Shown piece after piece: positions 42,987 through 51,951 of a stretch of DNA of 64,000 nucleotides. Where the stretch lies: positions 7,458,501-7,522,500 of the forward strand of contig NZ_JACHMZ010000001.1 of assembly GCF_014205165.1 (NCBI RefSeq), given 5' to 3'. Made by a program: the position numbers and the translations under genes. The notes beneath the pieces are model-generated. The model saw only the letters and a list, made by a program, of their open reading frames with translations, searched no databases and had not been told where the DNA came from. The first letter of the stretch is position 1. Each line of letters begins with the position of its first letter. This DNA comes from Micromonospora carbonacea (GTDB taxonomy: Bacteria; Actinomycetota; Actinomycetes; Mycobacteriales; Micromonosporaceae).

Positions 42987-44750
42987 TCAGTTGAGCTTCA
43001 CGAGTGGTGCCTGGATGTCGACCTGGGTGCCGCCGTCGATGCTCACCGACCGGCCCTTCAGGGTCAGCTCGCCCGCCCCGGCGTCGAGGGTGATGCCCCG
43101 CCCCTTCACCGTGACCTGCTGCCGGGCCTCGATCTCCACGCTGCCGTCGCTGTGCACCACCACGGCCGTGCGCCGGTCGTCGAGGTGCACGGTCAGCCGG
43201 TCCCGGGCCGTGGTCAGCCGGATCCCGCGCGGGCCGGAGGGCAGCGCCGACTCCAGGAACTCGATCCGGTCCCCGCGGCGCGAGGCCAGCGAGCGCCGGT
43301 TGATCCGCCCCGACGAGCCGTCCACCAGCGCGCCCTCGTGCACCGACGGCTTGTCCACCCCGTTGTAGAGCCCCCCGATGACGTACGGGCGGTCCAGCAA
43401 CCCCTGCTCGAAGCCCACGAGGACCTCGTCGTTGACCTCCGGGCAGAACACCCCGCCCCCGCCGACGCCGCCGAGCTGCACCGTACGCACCCAGTCCGTC
43501 TCGTAGTCCGGCGCGTCGGTCAGCCACGGGAAGCGCAGCCGCACCCAGCCCTGGCCGACCCGCTCGGGGTGCCGGCGGTCCACGTCGGCCTTGGTGTTGG
43601 TGACGATCGCGACGGCCAGCCCCGGGATCCGGGCCGCCCGCGCGGGGGCGGTGGCCCCCGTGGTCAGGCCCCACGTCGACCGGTCCTGCCGGCCGCTGAC
43701 CGTCAGCCACGTCTCGTAGAGCTGGGCGGGGCCGAAGACGTGCCGGCTCGCCGTGATCGTGTACTTCCCCTCGAACGGGGCACCCACCTGCTGCAACGAC
43801 AGCGGCACCCCGGCCCGCAGCCGGGGGTTGCCCCGGATCCCCACCTCCAGCTCCGCGAAGGCCGCCGTCACGTCGGCCGCCACCGCCCCGGCCACCGCCC
43901 GCGTCTCGGCCGCCGTCCGGTAGGGCACGTCCGCCACGCAGAGCCGGGCCGTGCCGAACGGCTGGGCCACCTTCGCCGGGGTGGTGCCGATCTGCACCTC
44001 GTCGCTGGCGTCGGTGGCGACCTCCGTGCGCACCGGCCGCTTCGCCCGCACGTCCCAGCCGCGCACCGTCACCCCGGCCACCTGACCCACGGAGGTGACG
44101 GTGGAGCGCACCGACAGCAGGTTCTCGTTCATCTCCACCACGAACGGGCTCTGCTCGGCGGTGATCCCCGCCCCCGGCGCGGCGGCGGCCCGCACCGAGC
44201 GGCGGAAGAAGAACCGGCCGTCGACGACCACCACCTCCGCGTCGTTGTCGACCGCGAGCATCTTGAGGAACTCCCAGTCGTCGACGTTTGGCTGGGTGAC
44301 CGTCTCGTACACGGTGGGGGTGGGGTCGACCCGGCCCACCGGGATCCCGGCGGCGGCGGCGACCTCCCGGGCGATGTCGGAGGCCTTGCGGTTGACGAAG
44401 CTGCGCACCCGCTGCCCCCGCATCAGCCGGTGCGACAGGTCCAGGGCCCGGACGGTGGTGAAGGTGCCGACCCCGTCGTACTCCGACTCCAGCGTCACCA
44501 CCTCCCCGGCGAACAGCGGCAGCGGGGCGGCGTCGCGGCCGGTGCGGACCCGGACGGTCAGGTCCGTGCCGATGGTCACCCCGTTGTCCCGCAGGAACCG
44601 GCTCTGCTGGTCGCGGAAGCGCAGGGTCGCGGTGGCGGCCAGGTTCGTGCTGTCCTCCACCACCGCCGACACCAGCCGGTCGGCCCAGGCCCGGGGCAGC
44701 GCGCCGGGCAGGCCCACCACCAGGTTGTTGGTGTGGTCACCGCTGGACAT
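42987..44750 (-). CDS. VgrG-like spike protein
   Basis: A 587-residue spike of the VgrG/Afp8 family. The gp27-like part runs from residue 1 to about 370 (DLSHRLMRGQRVRSFVNRKA, PNVDDWEFLKMLAVDND). The OB-fold domain follows (GWVRLRFPWLTDAPDYETDWV, GVFCPEVNDEVLVGFEQG) and the terminal beta-helix has repeating valine-rich units (HSDGSVEIEARQQVTVKGRG). No extra C-terminal toxin domain is present, so cargo is probably loaded in the tube lumen or by DUF4157 effectors. The start lies inside the end of the LysM gene. Confidence 0.92.
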   Translation of the reverse strand: MSSGDHTNNLVVGLPGALPRAWADRLVSAVVEDSTNLAATATLRFRDQQSRFLRDNGVTIGTDLTVRVRTGRDAAPLPLFAGEVVTLESEYDGVGTFTTVRALDLSHRLMRGQRVRSFVNRKASDIAREVAAAAGIPVGRVDPTPTVYETVTQPNVDDWEFLKMLAVDNDAEVVVVDGRFFFRRSVRAAAAPGAGITAEQSPFVVEMNENLLSVRSTVTSVGQVAGVTVRGWDVRAKRPVRTEVATDASDEVQIGTTPAKVAQPFGTARLCVADVPYRTAAETRAVAGAVAADVTAAFAELEVGIRGNPRLRAGVPLSLQQVGAPFEGKYTITASRHVFGPAQLYETWLTVSGRQDRSTWGLTTGATAPARAARIPGLAVAIVTNTKADVDRRHPERVGQGWVRLRFPWLTDAPDYETDWVRTVQLGGVGGGGVFCPEVNDEVLVGFEQGLLDRPYVIGGLYNGVDKPSVHEGALVDGSSGRINRRSLASRRGDRIEFLESALPSGPRGIRLTTARDRLTVHLDDRRTAVVVHSDGSVEIEARQQVTVKGRGITLDAGAGELTLKGRSVSIDGGTQVDIQAPLVKLN

Positions 44751-45468
44751 CGAAGCCCTCCCCGGTACGCAGTTCCTCCGGCGCGGGCAGCAGGAGCTGA
44801 CGGCCGGGGCGCAGCCGGACCGGGTCGTCGATGTCGTTGGCCTCCGCGATGACCCGCCACGCGGTCGGGTCGCCGTACTCGCGGTGGGCCAGCAGCTCCA
44901 GGGAGTCCCCGGCGACCAGCCGGTGCACCCGGCGGGCGGTGCGGCTGCCCGACGTCGGGTTCTGCCCCGGGGTGGAGCCGCTGACCTCGTTGAGCGTCAG
45001 CGAGCAGGTCGCCCGCAGCGGGGTGCCGTCCGGGTCGAACAGGCTGTAGGTGGCGTTGACCTGGCTGACGTACGAGTAGAACGACACCGTCTGGAACTGC
45101 CCCCAGGCGAACTTCACCCACGGTGGGGACGGCGCCTTCGCCGCGATGCTCGCCTTGGTCGGCACGCAGCAGGTGAGCAGGGCGTCGACCCGGTCCTGGA
45201 CGGTGCGGGAGTGGGTGTCCGTGGCGTCGAGGAAGACCTCCAGGCTCAGCGTCCGGGGCCCGGAGCCGCTGAACTCGGCGACCCCGACGTCCGCCGCCCC
45301 GCGTACCACGTGCGGGATCCAGTTGGCCGACTTGGTCAGCGCGAGCTGCTGCGGGTTGAACATGAAGGTGATCGGCCCGCCGAGGGCCCCGCCCGGCTGG
45401 TTCCCGCCCGAGGTGGGCGGCTGGTACCGCTGCAGGTTCGCCGCCACCTTCCCGGCCCGTGATCTCAT
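44737..45468 (-). CDS. LysM-domain baseplate hub protein
   Basis: A 243-residue Afp7-type hub protein. The N-terminal part, FMFNPQQLALTKSANW and PRTLSLEVFLDATDT, is the conserved eCIS core. The C-terminal LysM domain HRLVAGDSLELLAHREYGDP with LRPGRQLLLP probably holds the hub, or contacts peptidoglycan. The ATG at 45468 overlaps the second tube gene stop as ATGA. The stop lies 14 nt inside the VgrG gene. Confidence 0.88.
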   Translation of the reverse strand: MRSRAGKVAANLQRYQPPTSGGNQPGGALGGPITFMFNPQQLALTKSANWIPHVVRGAADVGVAEFSGSGPRTLSLEVFLDATDTHSRTVQDRVDALLTCCVPTKASIAAKAPSPPWVKFAWGQFQTVSFYSYVSQVNATYSLFDPDGTPLRATCSLTLNEVSGSTPGQNPTSGSRTARRVHRLVAGDSLELLAHREYGDPTAWRVIAEANDIDDPVRLRPGRQLLLPAPEELRTGEGFDVQR

Positions 45469-45896
45469 CCGCCGACCTCCAGGAAGCCGTGGTACGCCAG
45501 CTCGATGCTCTCGCTGGCCACCTCCGAGCGGTTCGGGTCGAACGACGGCCCGGACCACCGCACCAGGACCACGTCGGCCAGGCCCCACTGCACCAGCATC
45601 GCCAGGTCGGGCCGGAGCGCCGCGATCTGCGCGGTGCCCCGGCGCACCCCGCTGGGCAGTTGCGCGAGATAGCTGGAGACCTTGGCGGTGTCCCGGGTCA
45701 GCGGGCGGGTCAGGGTGACGTTGGAGTAGCGCAGCCGCGACGGCAGCTGCCAGACGAACTCGTTGTTGCCGCCCTCCTGGTACTGCTCCAGCTCGACCTC
45801 ACAGCCGAGCCCGTCGCAGCCGCTCCAGTTGCCCAGGTCGATGCCGTCGATCTGGAGCCGGAAGTGGACGCTCGTCCCCGGGTCGTCACCGGCCAT
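45465..45896 (-). CDS. Tail tube protein 2 (gp19 family, baseplate-proximal)
   Basis: A 143-residue protein of the T4 gp19-like tube family (SVHFRLQIDGIDLGNWSGCDG, GLGCEVELEQYQEGG, SNVTLTRPLTRDTAKVSSYL). It differs from the main tube protein at 49672 and lies next to the LysM hub gene. Its position matches the Afp5-type protein that adapts the tube to the spike. Two cysteines near residues 27 and 32 are unusual for this family. Confidence 0.88.
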   Translation of the reverse strand: MAGDDPGTSVHFRLQIDGIDLGNWSGCDGLGCEVELEQYQEGGNNEFVWQLPSRLRYSNVTLTRPLTRDTAKVSSYLAQLPSGVRRGTAQIAALRPDLAMLVQWGLADVVLVRWSGPSFDPNRSEVASESIELAYHGFLEVGG

Positions 45897-45932
45897 CGCC
45901 GTCCCCCCTCTCGTGCTGATCCGTGCGCCGGC

Positions 45933-48900
45933 TCATCGGGTGCCGTCCCGCCACCGGCCGGTCCGTTCCCGGGCGGCCCGCAGGTCGGCCCGGACCAGTC
46001 GGCCCACCGGCTCGACGAGGCGGTGGGCCAGGGCGTCCAGGTGCCGCCGGTCGAAGCCCCGCAGCAGGGTTTCCGGGTCCAGCCCGGGGTCCCGCTCCGG
46101 GGCGGTCCCGGCGGTCCCGGTCCCGGCGGTCGCGGTGGCCCCGGTGGTTCCCGTGGTCCCGGTGGCGGTCCGCCGCTGGACGACCCCGGCGGCCGGCGGG
46201 GCGGCCCGCCGCGCGGGCCCGTCGTCCTCCGCCCGGCTCCCGGTGCCGGGCGTCGTCCCGGTGCCGGTCGCCGCGTCCGGTCGGGCCGTGGCCCGCTGGA
46301 GGACCGCCGGTGCGCCGCCGGAGGGGCCGTTCACCGTGGTCGTCCGCCGCGCCGGGCCCGTGGCGTCGTCCGGTCCGCCGGCCGCCGCCGGGCCCGCCGC
46401 CCGCCGCGTCGGCAGCGGTACGCCCGCGAAGCCGGCCGGCCGCCGCGACGTGCCCGGCGACCCGTGCGGTGCCGGGGTGGCCGGCCCGGCGAGGAGGAGC
46501 ACGGGAGCCGAGCCCCGCCCGGCGCTCGATCCACCGCCCGCCTGTGCGCCCGGCCCTCCCGGCCTGGCCCGGTCGTCGGGCCCGGTCCCGCCGGACCCGA
46601 CCGGGCCGGGCCCGCCCGGTGTCCGACCGCCCCCGGCCCCGGCCGACCCGCCCCCGCCGGCCGGTCCCGGCCGGTGCCGACCGGCTCGGGCCGGATTCCC
46701 CCCGCCGTGCCGTCCGTCGGCCGTGACCGCCGGACGGGGCGTGCCGCCCGTGCCGGCCCGGGGGGACCGCTGGACGGCGACCGGGCCGCCGGACGACGGT
46801 CCCGCCCCGCCGGACGACGGTCCCGCCCCGCCGGACGACGGTCCCGCCCCGCCGGACGGCCCTGCGGAGGCCGGGCCGGGGTCGTCCGCGCCGCGCGTTC
46901 GCCAGGTCACCGGCACCCCGGCCCGCGCGCCGGCCGGGGCCGCAACGGCTGGCTCCGGTGCCCCGGTCACCAGGGACAGCCCGCGTTCGGCCAGCAACGG
47001 GGCCCGGCGCGGGACGGCCGCGCCCCGTGCAGGGGAGGCGGGCGGCGCGTCCTGGGCAGCGGGGGCGGGCGGTGGGTCCTGCGGAGCCCGGGCCGTCGGC
47101 GCGGCGCGGGGCCGGGCCGGCGCGGGCGGCGGTGCGTCCTGCGGGGCGAACCCGGCGGGCGGCGCGATGCCGGCCGGCGACACGTCCTGCGGTGGCGGGG
47201 TGGGCGGCACGGCGCGGGCGGCGGCACCCGGGCCGGAGCTGCCGGCCGGGGCGACCGCCGTCGGCGGGCCGGCTGCCGCCCCGGGCAGGTGCGCGGGCCG
47301 CCACCGGAGCCGCTGCACCACCGGCCGCGACGAGGCCCCGGCGGCACCCCCGGCCGCGCCGGCGAGCGGGGGCCGGACCGGCGCACGCGGCGGTCGGGGC
47401 AGGGCGCGGCCCGGGTCGTCTCCCGTGGCGCGACGCGGGCCGGCCGTCGGGGCCGGCGACGGTCGGGCACCCTCCGGGCGCGCGCCGGAGCGGGCCGGCG
47501 GGGTCGGGCGTACCACCGGGGGTGGACCGTCTGCGGGCAGCGACGGCCCCAGGCCCGCGCGAACGGGCCGGCGCTCCCCGGGGTCGGCCGATCGACGCTG
47601 ATCGCCGCCCGGCGGGGCGTCCGGGCCGGCGCTCGGGGCGGCCGGCTCCCGGGCGGCCGGCGTGCGCTGCACCGTCGGCGGGGGGCCGGAGGGCTCCCGG
47701 CCCGTCCGGCTGCCGGCGGTGGCACCGGGGACGGCCGGCCGCCCGGCCGCGCTGGGCCGGGCGGTCTCGGGCAGCGCGGGCAGCGGTTCGCCGAGGCCCA
47801 GCCGGCCGGCACGGCGCACCGGCGGCGGCCCGCCGTGTCCCCGAGGGGCTCCACCGGGGACGGCGGGCGGCACCGGCCCGCCGCCCGGGGCGTCCGACGG
47901 TAGGTCGCTGGCGGGTGGAGCCGTGGCACCCGGTCGGCTGGACGGCGCGCTGCCGGCGGCACCGCCGGGCGGCGGGCCGGTGCGCTGGGCGGCGTCGGCG
48001 TCGGCGTCGGCGGGTGCGGGGTCGGGGGCGGCCGGAACGGTGCGGGTCCGGCCGCCGGTCGGTGCGGCGGGGCCGGCGGGGCGCGGCTCGGCGGCCGATG
48101 GGCCACGGCCCGTCGGAGGGGGGACGGCGGTCGCCGGCGCGGACGGCGCGGCCCGCTGGATCGTGACCGGCGGACGGGCCGGCACGGCGGGGCGCGGCGT
48201 GCCGGCCAGCCTGCGGAGCGGGCCCGGCGACGGCGCGCTGACCAGCGCCCCCGCCCGTGCCGCCGACGCGGTCGCGGACGGCTTTGGGGCCGCCGCCAGC
48301 GGCAGGCCCGTAGCGTCCGCCGGTGCCGTAGCGTCCGCCGGTGCCGTAGCGTCCGCCGGTGCCGTAGCGTCCGCCGGTGCCGCAGCGTCCGCCGGTGCCG
48401 CAGCCGGCTGCGGGGCCGGGGCCAGGGGTGGGGCCGCCGCCAAGGTCGGGGCCGACGCCGAGGCCGGCACCGGGGGCCGGGCCGCCGAGGGCGCGGCCGT
48501 TGCCGGCTGCGGTGCCAGCGTCACGGGCGGGCCCGGCGCACGCGGCGGCACGGTCGGCGCGTCGCCGCCGCCGGGGGCCGGCTCGGCGGCCGGGCGGCCC
48601 GCACCCGGGTCGCCGGCGGGGAGACCGGCGACCCTCCGCTGGACGGCGGGCAGGTGCGGAGCCGGCCGCCCGGCGTCCGGCCGGGCCGGGCGGGGCCGGG
48701 CCAGGTCGTGCACGACCCCGAGCGGCGCCTGGTCGCTGACCAGGTGGTCGAGCGGCGTACGCAGGGTCGGGTCGCGGTAGGTGGCGAGCCGGTCGGTGAA
48801 CCGGGGCAGGTCGGCGACCTGGAGCGGCCCCGTGGACACCGCCCGCCGCAGCGGCGGCAGCGCCCGCCACCCGGGATCACCGGTAGCACCGGTATCGGCG

Positions 48901-49040
48901 GTGGCGGTGGTGGTGGGCGGCGGCGTCGGGCCCGTCGGCCCGGCCGGGGCGGAGGACGGGCGGGCGTCGGAGGCGGGGCCCGCCACCCGGGCGCGGGTGC
49001 CGGCGGCCAGCCGCCGCATCCTGTCGCGTAGCCCCATCAC
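45933..49040 (-). CDS. Giant Pro/Ala-rich disordered protein with repeated VQR motifs (eCIS locus)
   Basis: A 1,035-residue protein, almost entirely Pro, Ala, Gly, Arg and Thr. Only two short folded-looking pieces stand out: about residues 55-130 (LPRFTDRLATYRDPTLRTPL, DHLVSDQAPLGVVHDLARP) and the last 50 residues (LDPETLLRGFDRRHLDALAH). Between them a V/I/L-QR tripeptide recurs at least seven times (AVQRRVAG, TIQRAAPS, VQRTPAAR, VVQRLRWR, AVQRSPRA, VLQRATAR, VVQRRTAT). Two tandem-repeat tracts sit inside it. It lies between the assembly protein and the second tube gene. It could be a tape measure, an internal scaffold, or a cargo dock. I do not recognise a homologue. The ATG at 49040 is preceded by the stop of the small DUF6760-like gene. 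Confidence 0.7.
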   Translation of the reverse strand: MMGLRDRMRRLAAGTRARVAGPASDARPSSAPAGPTGPTPPPTTTATADTGATGDPGWRALPPLRRAVSTGPLQVADLPRFTDRLATYRDPTLRTPLDHLVSDQAPLGVVHDLARPRPARPDAGRPAPHLPAVQRRVAGLPAGDPGAGRPAAEPAPGGGDAPTVPPRAPGPPVTLAPQPATAAPSAARPPVPASASAPTLAAAPPLAPAPQPAAAPADAAAPADATAPADATAPADATAPADATGLPLAAAPKPSATASAARAGALVSAPSPGPLRRLAGTPRPAVPARPPVTIQRAAPSAPATAVPPPTGRGPSAAEPRPAGPAAPTGGRTRTVPAAPDPAPADADADAAQRTGPPPGGAAGSAPSSRPGATAPPASDLPSDAPGGGPVPPAVPGGAPRGHGGPPPVRRAGRLGLGEPLPALPETARPSAAGRPAVPGATAGSRTGREPSGPPPTVQRTPAAREPAAPSAGPDAPPGGDQRRSADPGERRPVRAGLGPSLPADGPPPVVRPTPPARSGARPEGARPSPAPTAGPRRATGDDPGRALPRPPRAPVRPPLAGAAGGAAGASSRPVVQRLRWRPAHLPGAAAGPPTAVAPAGSSGPGAAARAVPPTPPPQDVSPAGIAPPAGFAPQDAPPPAPARPRAAPTARAPQDPPPAPAAQDAPPASPARGAAVPRRAPLLAERGLSLVTGAPEPAVAAPAGARAGVPVTWRTRGADDPGPASAGPSGGAGPSSGGAGPSSGGAGPSSGGPVAVQRSPRAGTGGTPRPAVTADGRHGGGNPARAGRHRPGPAGGGGSAGAGGGRTPGGPGPVGSGGTGPDDRARPGGPGAQAGGGSSAGRGSAPVLLLAGPATPAPHGSPGTSRRPAGFAGVPLPTRRAAGPAAAGGPDDATGPARRTTTVNGPSGGAPAVLQRATARPDAATGTGTTPGTGSRAEDDGPARRAAPPAAGVVQRRTATGTTGTTGATATAGTGTAGTAPERDPGLDPETLLRGFDRRHLDALAHRLVEPVGRLVRADLRAARERTGRWRDGTR
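46788..46862 (-). repeat. 21-bp tandem repeat in disordered-protein gene
   Basis: The plus-strand unit GCCGGACGACGGTCCCGCCCC occurs three full times plus a partial fourth, encoding a repeated seven-residue SSGGAGP unit. The length keeps the frame. Confidence 0.9.
48310..48405 (-). repeat. 18-bp tandem repeat in disordered-protein gene
   Basis: The plus-strand unit GTAGCGTCCGCCGGTGCC occurs five times in perfect or near-perfect tandem (the last copy with one T-to-C change) and then decays. It encodes repeated ADATAP units. It keeps the frame and could change copy number by slippage. Confidence 0.92.
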
Positions 49041-49043
49041 GCC

Positions 49044-49202
49044 TCACTGACCTTCGTTCATCCGGGTGTTGATGCGGGCGATCTCCGCCACGTACCGGGC
49101 CCGCTCGGCGTGGGTGAGGTCGAGGATCTCGGTACGCGGCCAGTGGAAGTGGTAGGCGACGTACGAGACCTCCTCGTGGAGCCGGTCGGCCCCGTACGTC
49201 AC
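49044..49202 (-). CDS. Small eCIS protein (DUF6760-like)
   Basis: A 52-residue protein, TYGADRLHEEVSYVAYHFHW at the N-terminus and LTHAERARYVAEIARIN near the C-terminus, which I recognise as a short conserved partner of actinobacterial tube and assembly genes. The GTG at 49202 is fixed by its GTGA overlap with the stop of the preceding gene. Its function is unknown; its place between the assembly protein and the giant disordered protein suggests a chaperone or initiator for tube assembly. Confidence 0.78.
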   Translation of the reverse strand: MTYGADRLHEEVSYVAYHFHWPRTEILDLTHAERARYVAEIARINTRMNEGQ

Positions 49203-49675
49203 GATTCCCCCGGGCGACCACCGGCCAGGTCCACCTCGAAGACCGACTCGCACGCGGGGCAGGTGACCTCGGCGAGGGTGTGCCCCTCGGCGTTGATCCG
49301 CCGGTACAGGTCCTGGAGGAACGCCAGGTCGGAGGCGAAGAGGCGTTCGACGACCTCCGCCCGCACCTGGGTGATCGTGCCCAACCGGGTGATCACCAGG
49401 CTGAGCAGCACGATCGACAGGTACGCCGGGTTCTGCTTGACCCGCAGGTCCACCAGGGGCGCCAGCTCGTCGCGGGCGGTCGCCAGCCGCATGCTGCCGT
49501 CCCGGTGCACGGTGCCGTCCTCGTCGACGTACCCCCGGGGCAGTTGGAAGGTGAACTCCGTCTGGAGCCGGACGGGCGCGGCCGGCGCGACCACCGGCGC
49601 GGCGGCCTCCTGCGGGCCGGCGGCCGGGTCGACGAGGGTGTCGAGGCCCCCGGCCGAGACACCACGGCGTCTCAT
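49199..49675 (-). CDS. Tail assembly protein (eCIS)
   Basis: A 158-residue protein with FTFQLPRGYVDEDGTVHRDG and MRLATARDELAPLVDLRV, followed by YLSIVLLSLVITRLGTIT and a CPAC motif near the C-terminus. It corresponds to the 'phage tail assembly protein' that follows the tube gene in many actinobacterial and cyanobacterial eCIS loci. Role not established; the spacing is like that of phage tail chaperones. Start and stop both overlap neighbours (ATGA, GTGA), so the three genes are translationally coupled. Confidence 0.78.
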   Translation of the reverse strand: MRRRGVSAGGLDTLVDPAAGPQEAAAPVVAPAAPVRLQTEFTFQLPRGYVDEDGTVHRDGSMRLATARDELAPLVDLRVKQNPAYLSIVLLSLVITRLGTITQVRAEVVERLFASDLAFLQDLYRRINAEGHTLAEVTCPACESVFEVDLAGGRPGES

Positions 49676-50112
49676 TGCGCGCTGATCTCCTCGTAGACCA
49701 CGGTGACCTTCTCGGTCGCCGCCGTCGGGTCGCCGGCCTTCAGCCCTGGCCCCTCCCACTTGCTCACCCAGGCGTTGGACAGGTCGAAGCGCCGCGTCTC
49801 GGACTTGTCGGCGTTGTTGAGGATGATGCTGATGTTCTGCCGGGCCGCCTCCACCGCGCCCTTCAGGAACGTCTCCTTGATCCAGTCGGTGAAGGCGCTG
49901 CTCTTGTCGAGCCCCCGGGTGATGGTGACCTCGCCGGCCTTCCGGGCTCCCGGGATCTTCCGGATGATCAGCTCGCCGGTGGCGGTGACCGACTTGACCT
50001 CGATCGAGTCCAGCTCGACGGTCAGGCCGCTGACCTCCTGCACCAGCTCCACCTGGATGCCGCCCAGCTCCACCTGGAAGCTGTGCACGATAAGGGTGTC
50101 ACCACTGGCCAT
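49672..50112 (-). CDS. Tail tube protein 1 (gp19 family, main tube)
   Basis: A 146-residue gp19-like tube protein (VHSFQVELGGIQVELVQEVS, PGARKAGEVTITRGLDKSSA, NNADKSETRRFDLSNAWVSK). It immediately follows the sheath gene, as the main tube gene does in PVC and Afp. It builds the inner tube through which cargo passes. The ATG at 50112 has a good upstream GGCGGCC-type ribosome site. Confidence 0.92.
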   Translation of the reverse strand: MASGDTLIVHSFQVELGGIQVELVQEVSGLTVELDSIEVKSVTATGELIIRKIPGARKAGEVTITRGLDKSSAFTDWIKETFLKGAVEAARQNISIILNNADKSETRRFDLSNAWVSKWEGPGLKAGDPTAATEKVTVVYEEISAQ

Positions 50113-50142
50113 CGTGGCCGCCTTTCGTCAGGGTTGGCCCGG

Positions 50143-51696
50143 TCAGTCGCTGACCAGGCTGGTGCTGTCGGAGAACTGCGCCAGCCGGAAGACGACGAAC
50201 TCGGCGGGCTTGACCGGGCAGATGCCGATCTCGCACACCACCTGGCCCCGGTCGATCACCTCCGGGGGGTTGGTCTCCTGGTCGCACTTGACGTAGAAGG
50301 CCTCGGCGGCCGTCGCCCCGAACAGGGCGCCCCGCCGCCACTCCTCGGTGAGGAAGGCGGTGATGTTGCGCCGGATCGTGCCCCACAGCCGCTGGTCGTT
50401 CGGCTCGAACACCACCCACTGCGTGCCGAGGAGGATGGACTCCTCGACGTAGTTGAACAGCCGCCGGACGTTGATGTAGCGCCACGCCGGGTCGGAGGAG
50501 AGCGTGCGCGCGCCCCAGACCCGGACGCCGCGCCCGGGGAACGCCCGGATGCAGTTGACCCCGATCGGGTTGAGCAGGTCCTGCTCGCCCTTGGTGACGT
50601 TGTTCTGCAGGTCGACCACGCCCCGGACCACCTCGTTGGCGGGGGCCTTGTGCACGCCCCGCTCGGTGTCGTTGCGCGACCAGAGGCCGGCGAGGTGCCC
50701 GCTCGGCGGCAGGAACACGGCCCGGCCGGTGCTCGGGTCGAACACCTTCACCCAGGGGTAGTAGAGGGCCGCGTACCGGGAGTCGTAGCCGGCCTCGTCC
50801 TGCCGCCAGGCGCGCACCTGCTGGGCGGTCAGCTCCGGCGGCGGGTCGAGCAGGGCCATCCGGTCGCCCATCTGCTCGCAGTGCGAGATCAGGGCGAGCT
50901 GGGCGGCCTTGACCGCCTCCAGGTCGACGACCCCCTGCTGGTACGCACCCATCAGGTCCGGCGCGGCGACCATGGTGATCTCGTCGATGGCCTCCAGCCC
51001 GGCCAGGCCGGTGCGGGAGTCGACGTCCCCGGCGAACTCGCCGGCGGTGAGGGCGGCCGGCACGGCGTCGCCGGGGGCGGTGGCCGGGGCCAGGGCGACG
51101 GTCTGGTTGGCGGGCCGGGCCAGCCCGTTGGCCGGGCCGACCTCCTCCATGGTGATCAGGTGGGACCGCTCGCGGACCTGGCTGACCACCGAGGTCTTGC
51201 TGTTGCGCCGGAACGAGCCGTCGTACTCCTCGGCCACCTGGCCGTCCCGGTGCACGACGAGCCGGAACCGGTCCTCGCCGGCCCCCTCGCCCTCGACGTC
51301 GGCGACCTCCACGGTGATCTCGCCGCCGCCGCCGGTCGGGAGGGCGGCGACCCGGAACGTGCCGAGCGCCGACGGCTCCCCGGCGGGCAGCGCCTTCTGC
51401 CCGCCCCGGCCGCCGGTCGTCCGGCCGGTCGACGGGTCGCCGATCCGCACGACGTAGCAGACGCCCCCGCCGTTGGCGAAGTACCCGTACACCGCGTGCG
51501 CCAGGTAGGCGCCCTCGACCATCCCGCCGAAGAGCTGGACGTACTGGCTCCAGTTGGTGACCAGGGTCGGCGCGTGGAAGGGCCCCTTCTCGGCGAATCC
51601 CAGGAAGGCGGTGACCGCGGTCCCGACGCCCTCGATGGGACGCGAACCGCTCTGCACCTCCTCCACGTACACGCCCGGGGACAGGTACGTCGGCAT
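50143..51696 (-). CDS. Contractile tail sheath protein
   Basis: A 517-residue sheath protein. The N-terminus YLSPGVYVEEVQSGSRPIEG and FLGFAEKGPFHAPTLVTNW, and the C-terminal GTQWVVFEPNDQRLWGTIRR, FLTEEWRRGALFGATAAEAF and GICPVKPAEFVVFRLAQF, are sheath family hallmarks. There is a single sheath gene, unlike Afp and PVC which have several paralogues. It is the first gene of the 13-gene operon; GAGGAGC lies 6 nt upstream of the ATG at 51696. The 255-nt divergent region upstream separates it from the effector gene and should hold both promoters. Confidence 0.95.
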   Translation of the reverse strand: MPTYLSPGVYVEEVQSGSRPIEGVGTAVTAFLGFAEKGPFHAPTLVTNWSQYVQLFGGMVEGAYLAHAVYGYFANGGGVCYVVRIGDPSTGRTTGGRGGQKALPAGEPSALGTFRVAALPTGGGGEITVEVADVEGEGAGEDRFRLVVHRDGQVAEEYDGSFRRNSKTSVVSQVRERSHLITMEEVGPANGLARPANQTVALAPATAPGDAVPAALTAGEFAGDVDSRTGLAGLEAIDEITMVAAPDLMGAYQQGVVDLEAVKAAQLALISHCEQMGDRMALLDPPPELTAQQVRAWRQDEAGYDSRYAALYYPWVKVFDPSTGRAVFLPPSGHLAGLWSRNDTERGVHKAPANEVVRGVVDLQNNVTKGEQDLLNPIGVNCIRAFPGRGVRVWGARTLSSDPAWRYINVRRLFNYVEESILLGTQWVVFEPNDQRLWGTIRRNITAFLTEEWRRGALFGATAAEAFYVKCDQETNPPEVIDRGQVVCEIGICPVKPAEFVVFRLAQFSDSTSLVSD

Positions 51697-51951
51697 GCAA
51701 GCTCCTCTGCCAGGTCGGCGGACGCTGGCCAGCCTGCTCGGCCGGGGAACCGGCGGGAAGGTCCCTACGGGCTACGCGGGGGCAGAGTCCCGCACCGCAG
51801 GGGCACCCCGTTGCCCCGCCCAGGGGCGCGGGCCGTCTTCCTGGCCGCGTGGTCCTCCCCGGGCGTCCGGAAGCTCTCGTACGCTGAGCCCGCGCTCGCC
51901 ACCGGACGTCCGCGTACCACTCGGACCCGCGTCACGAGGAGGTGCCAGCAC
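51697..51951. promoter_or_regulatory. Divergent promoter region, sheath operon / DUF4157 effector
   Basis: No gene is supported in these 255 bases. They must carry promoters for both directions. A GGGGCA...TGCCCC hairpin lies near 51799. I could not pick convincing -35/-10 pairs. Confidence 0.4.

Noticed and set aside
48310..48405. Tandem repeats as a CRISPR array
   Set aside because: Units are 18 bp, directly adjacent with no spacers, in frame within a protein gene; no cas genes are nearby.
49675..51951. The long frame continuous with the effector gene on the plus strand through tube and sheath
   Set aside because: This part is antisense to clear tube and sheath genes. The effector starts at 51952 with AGGAGG 9 nt upstream.
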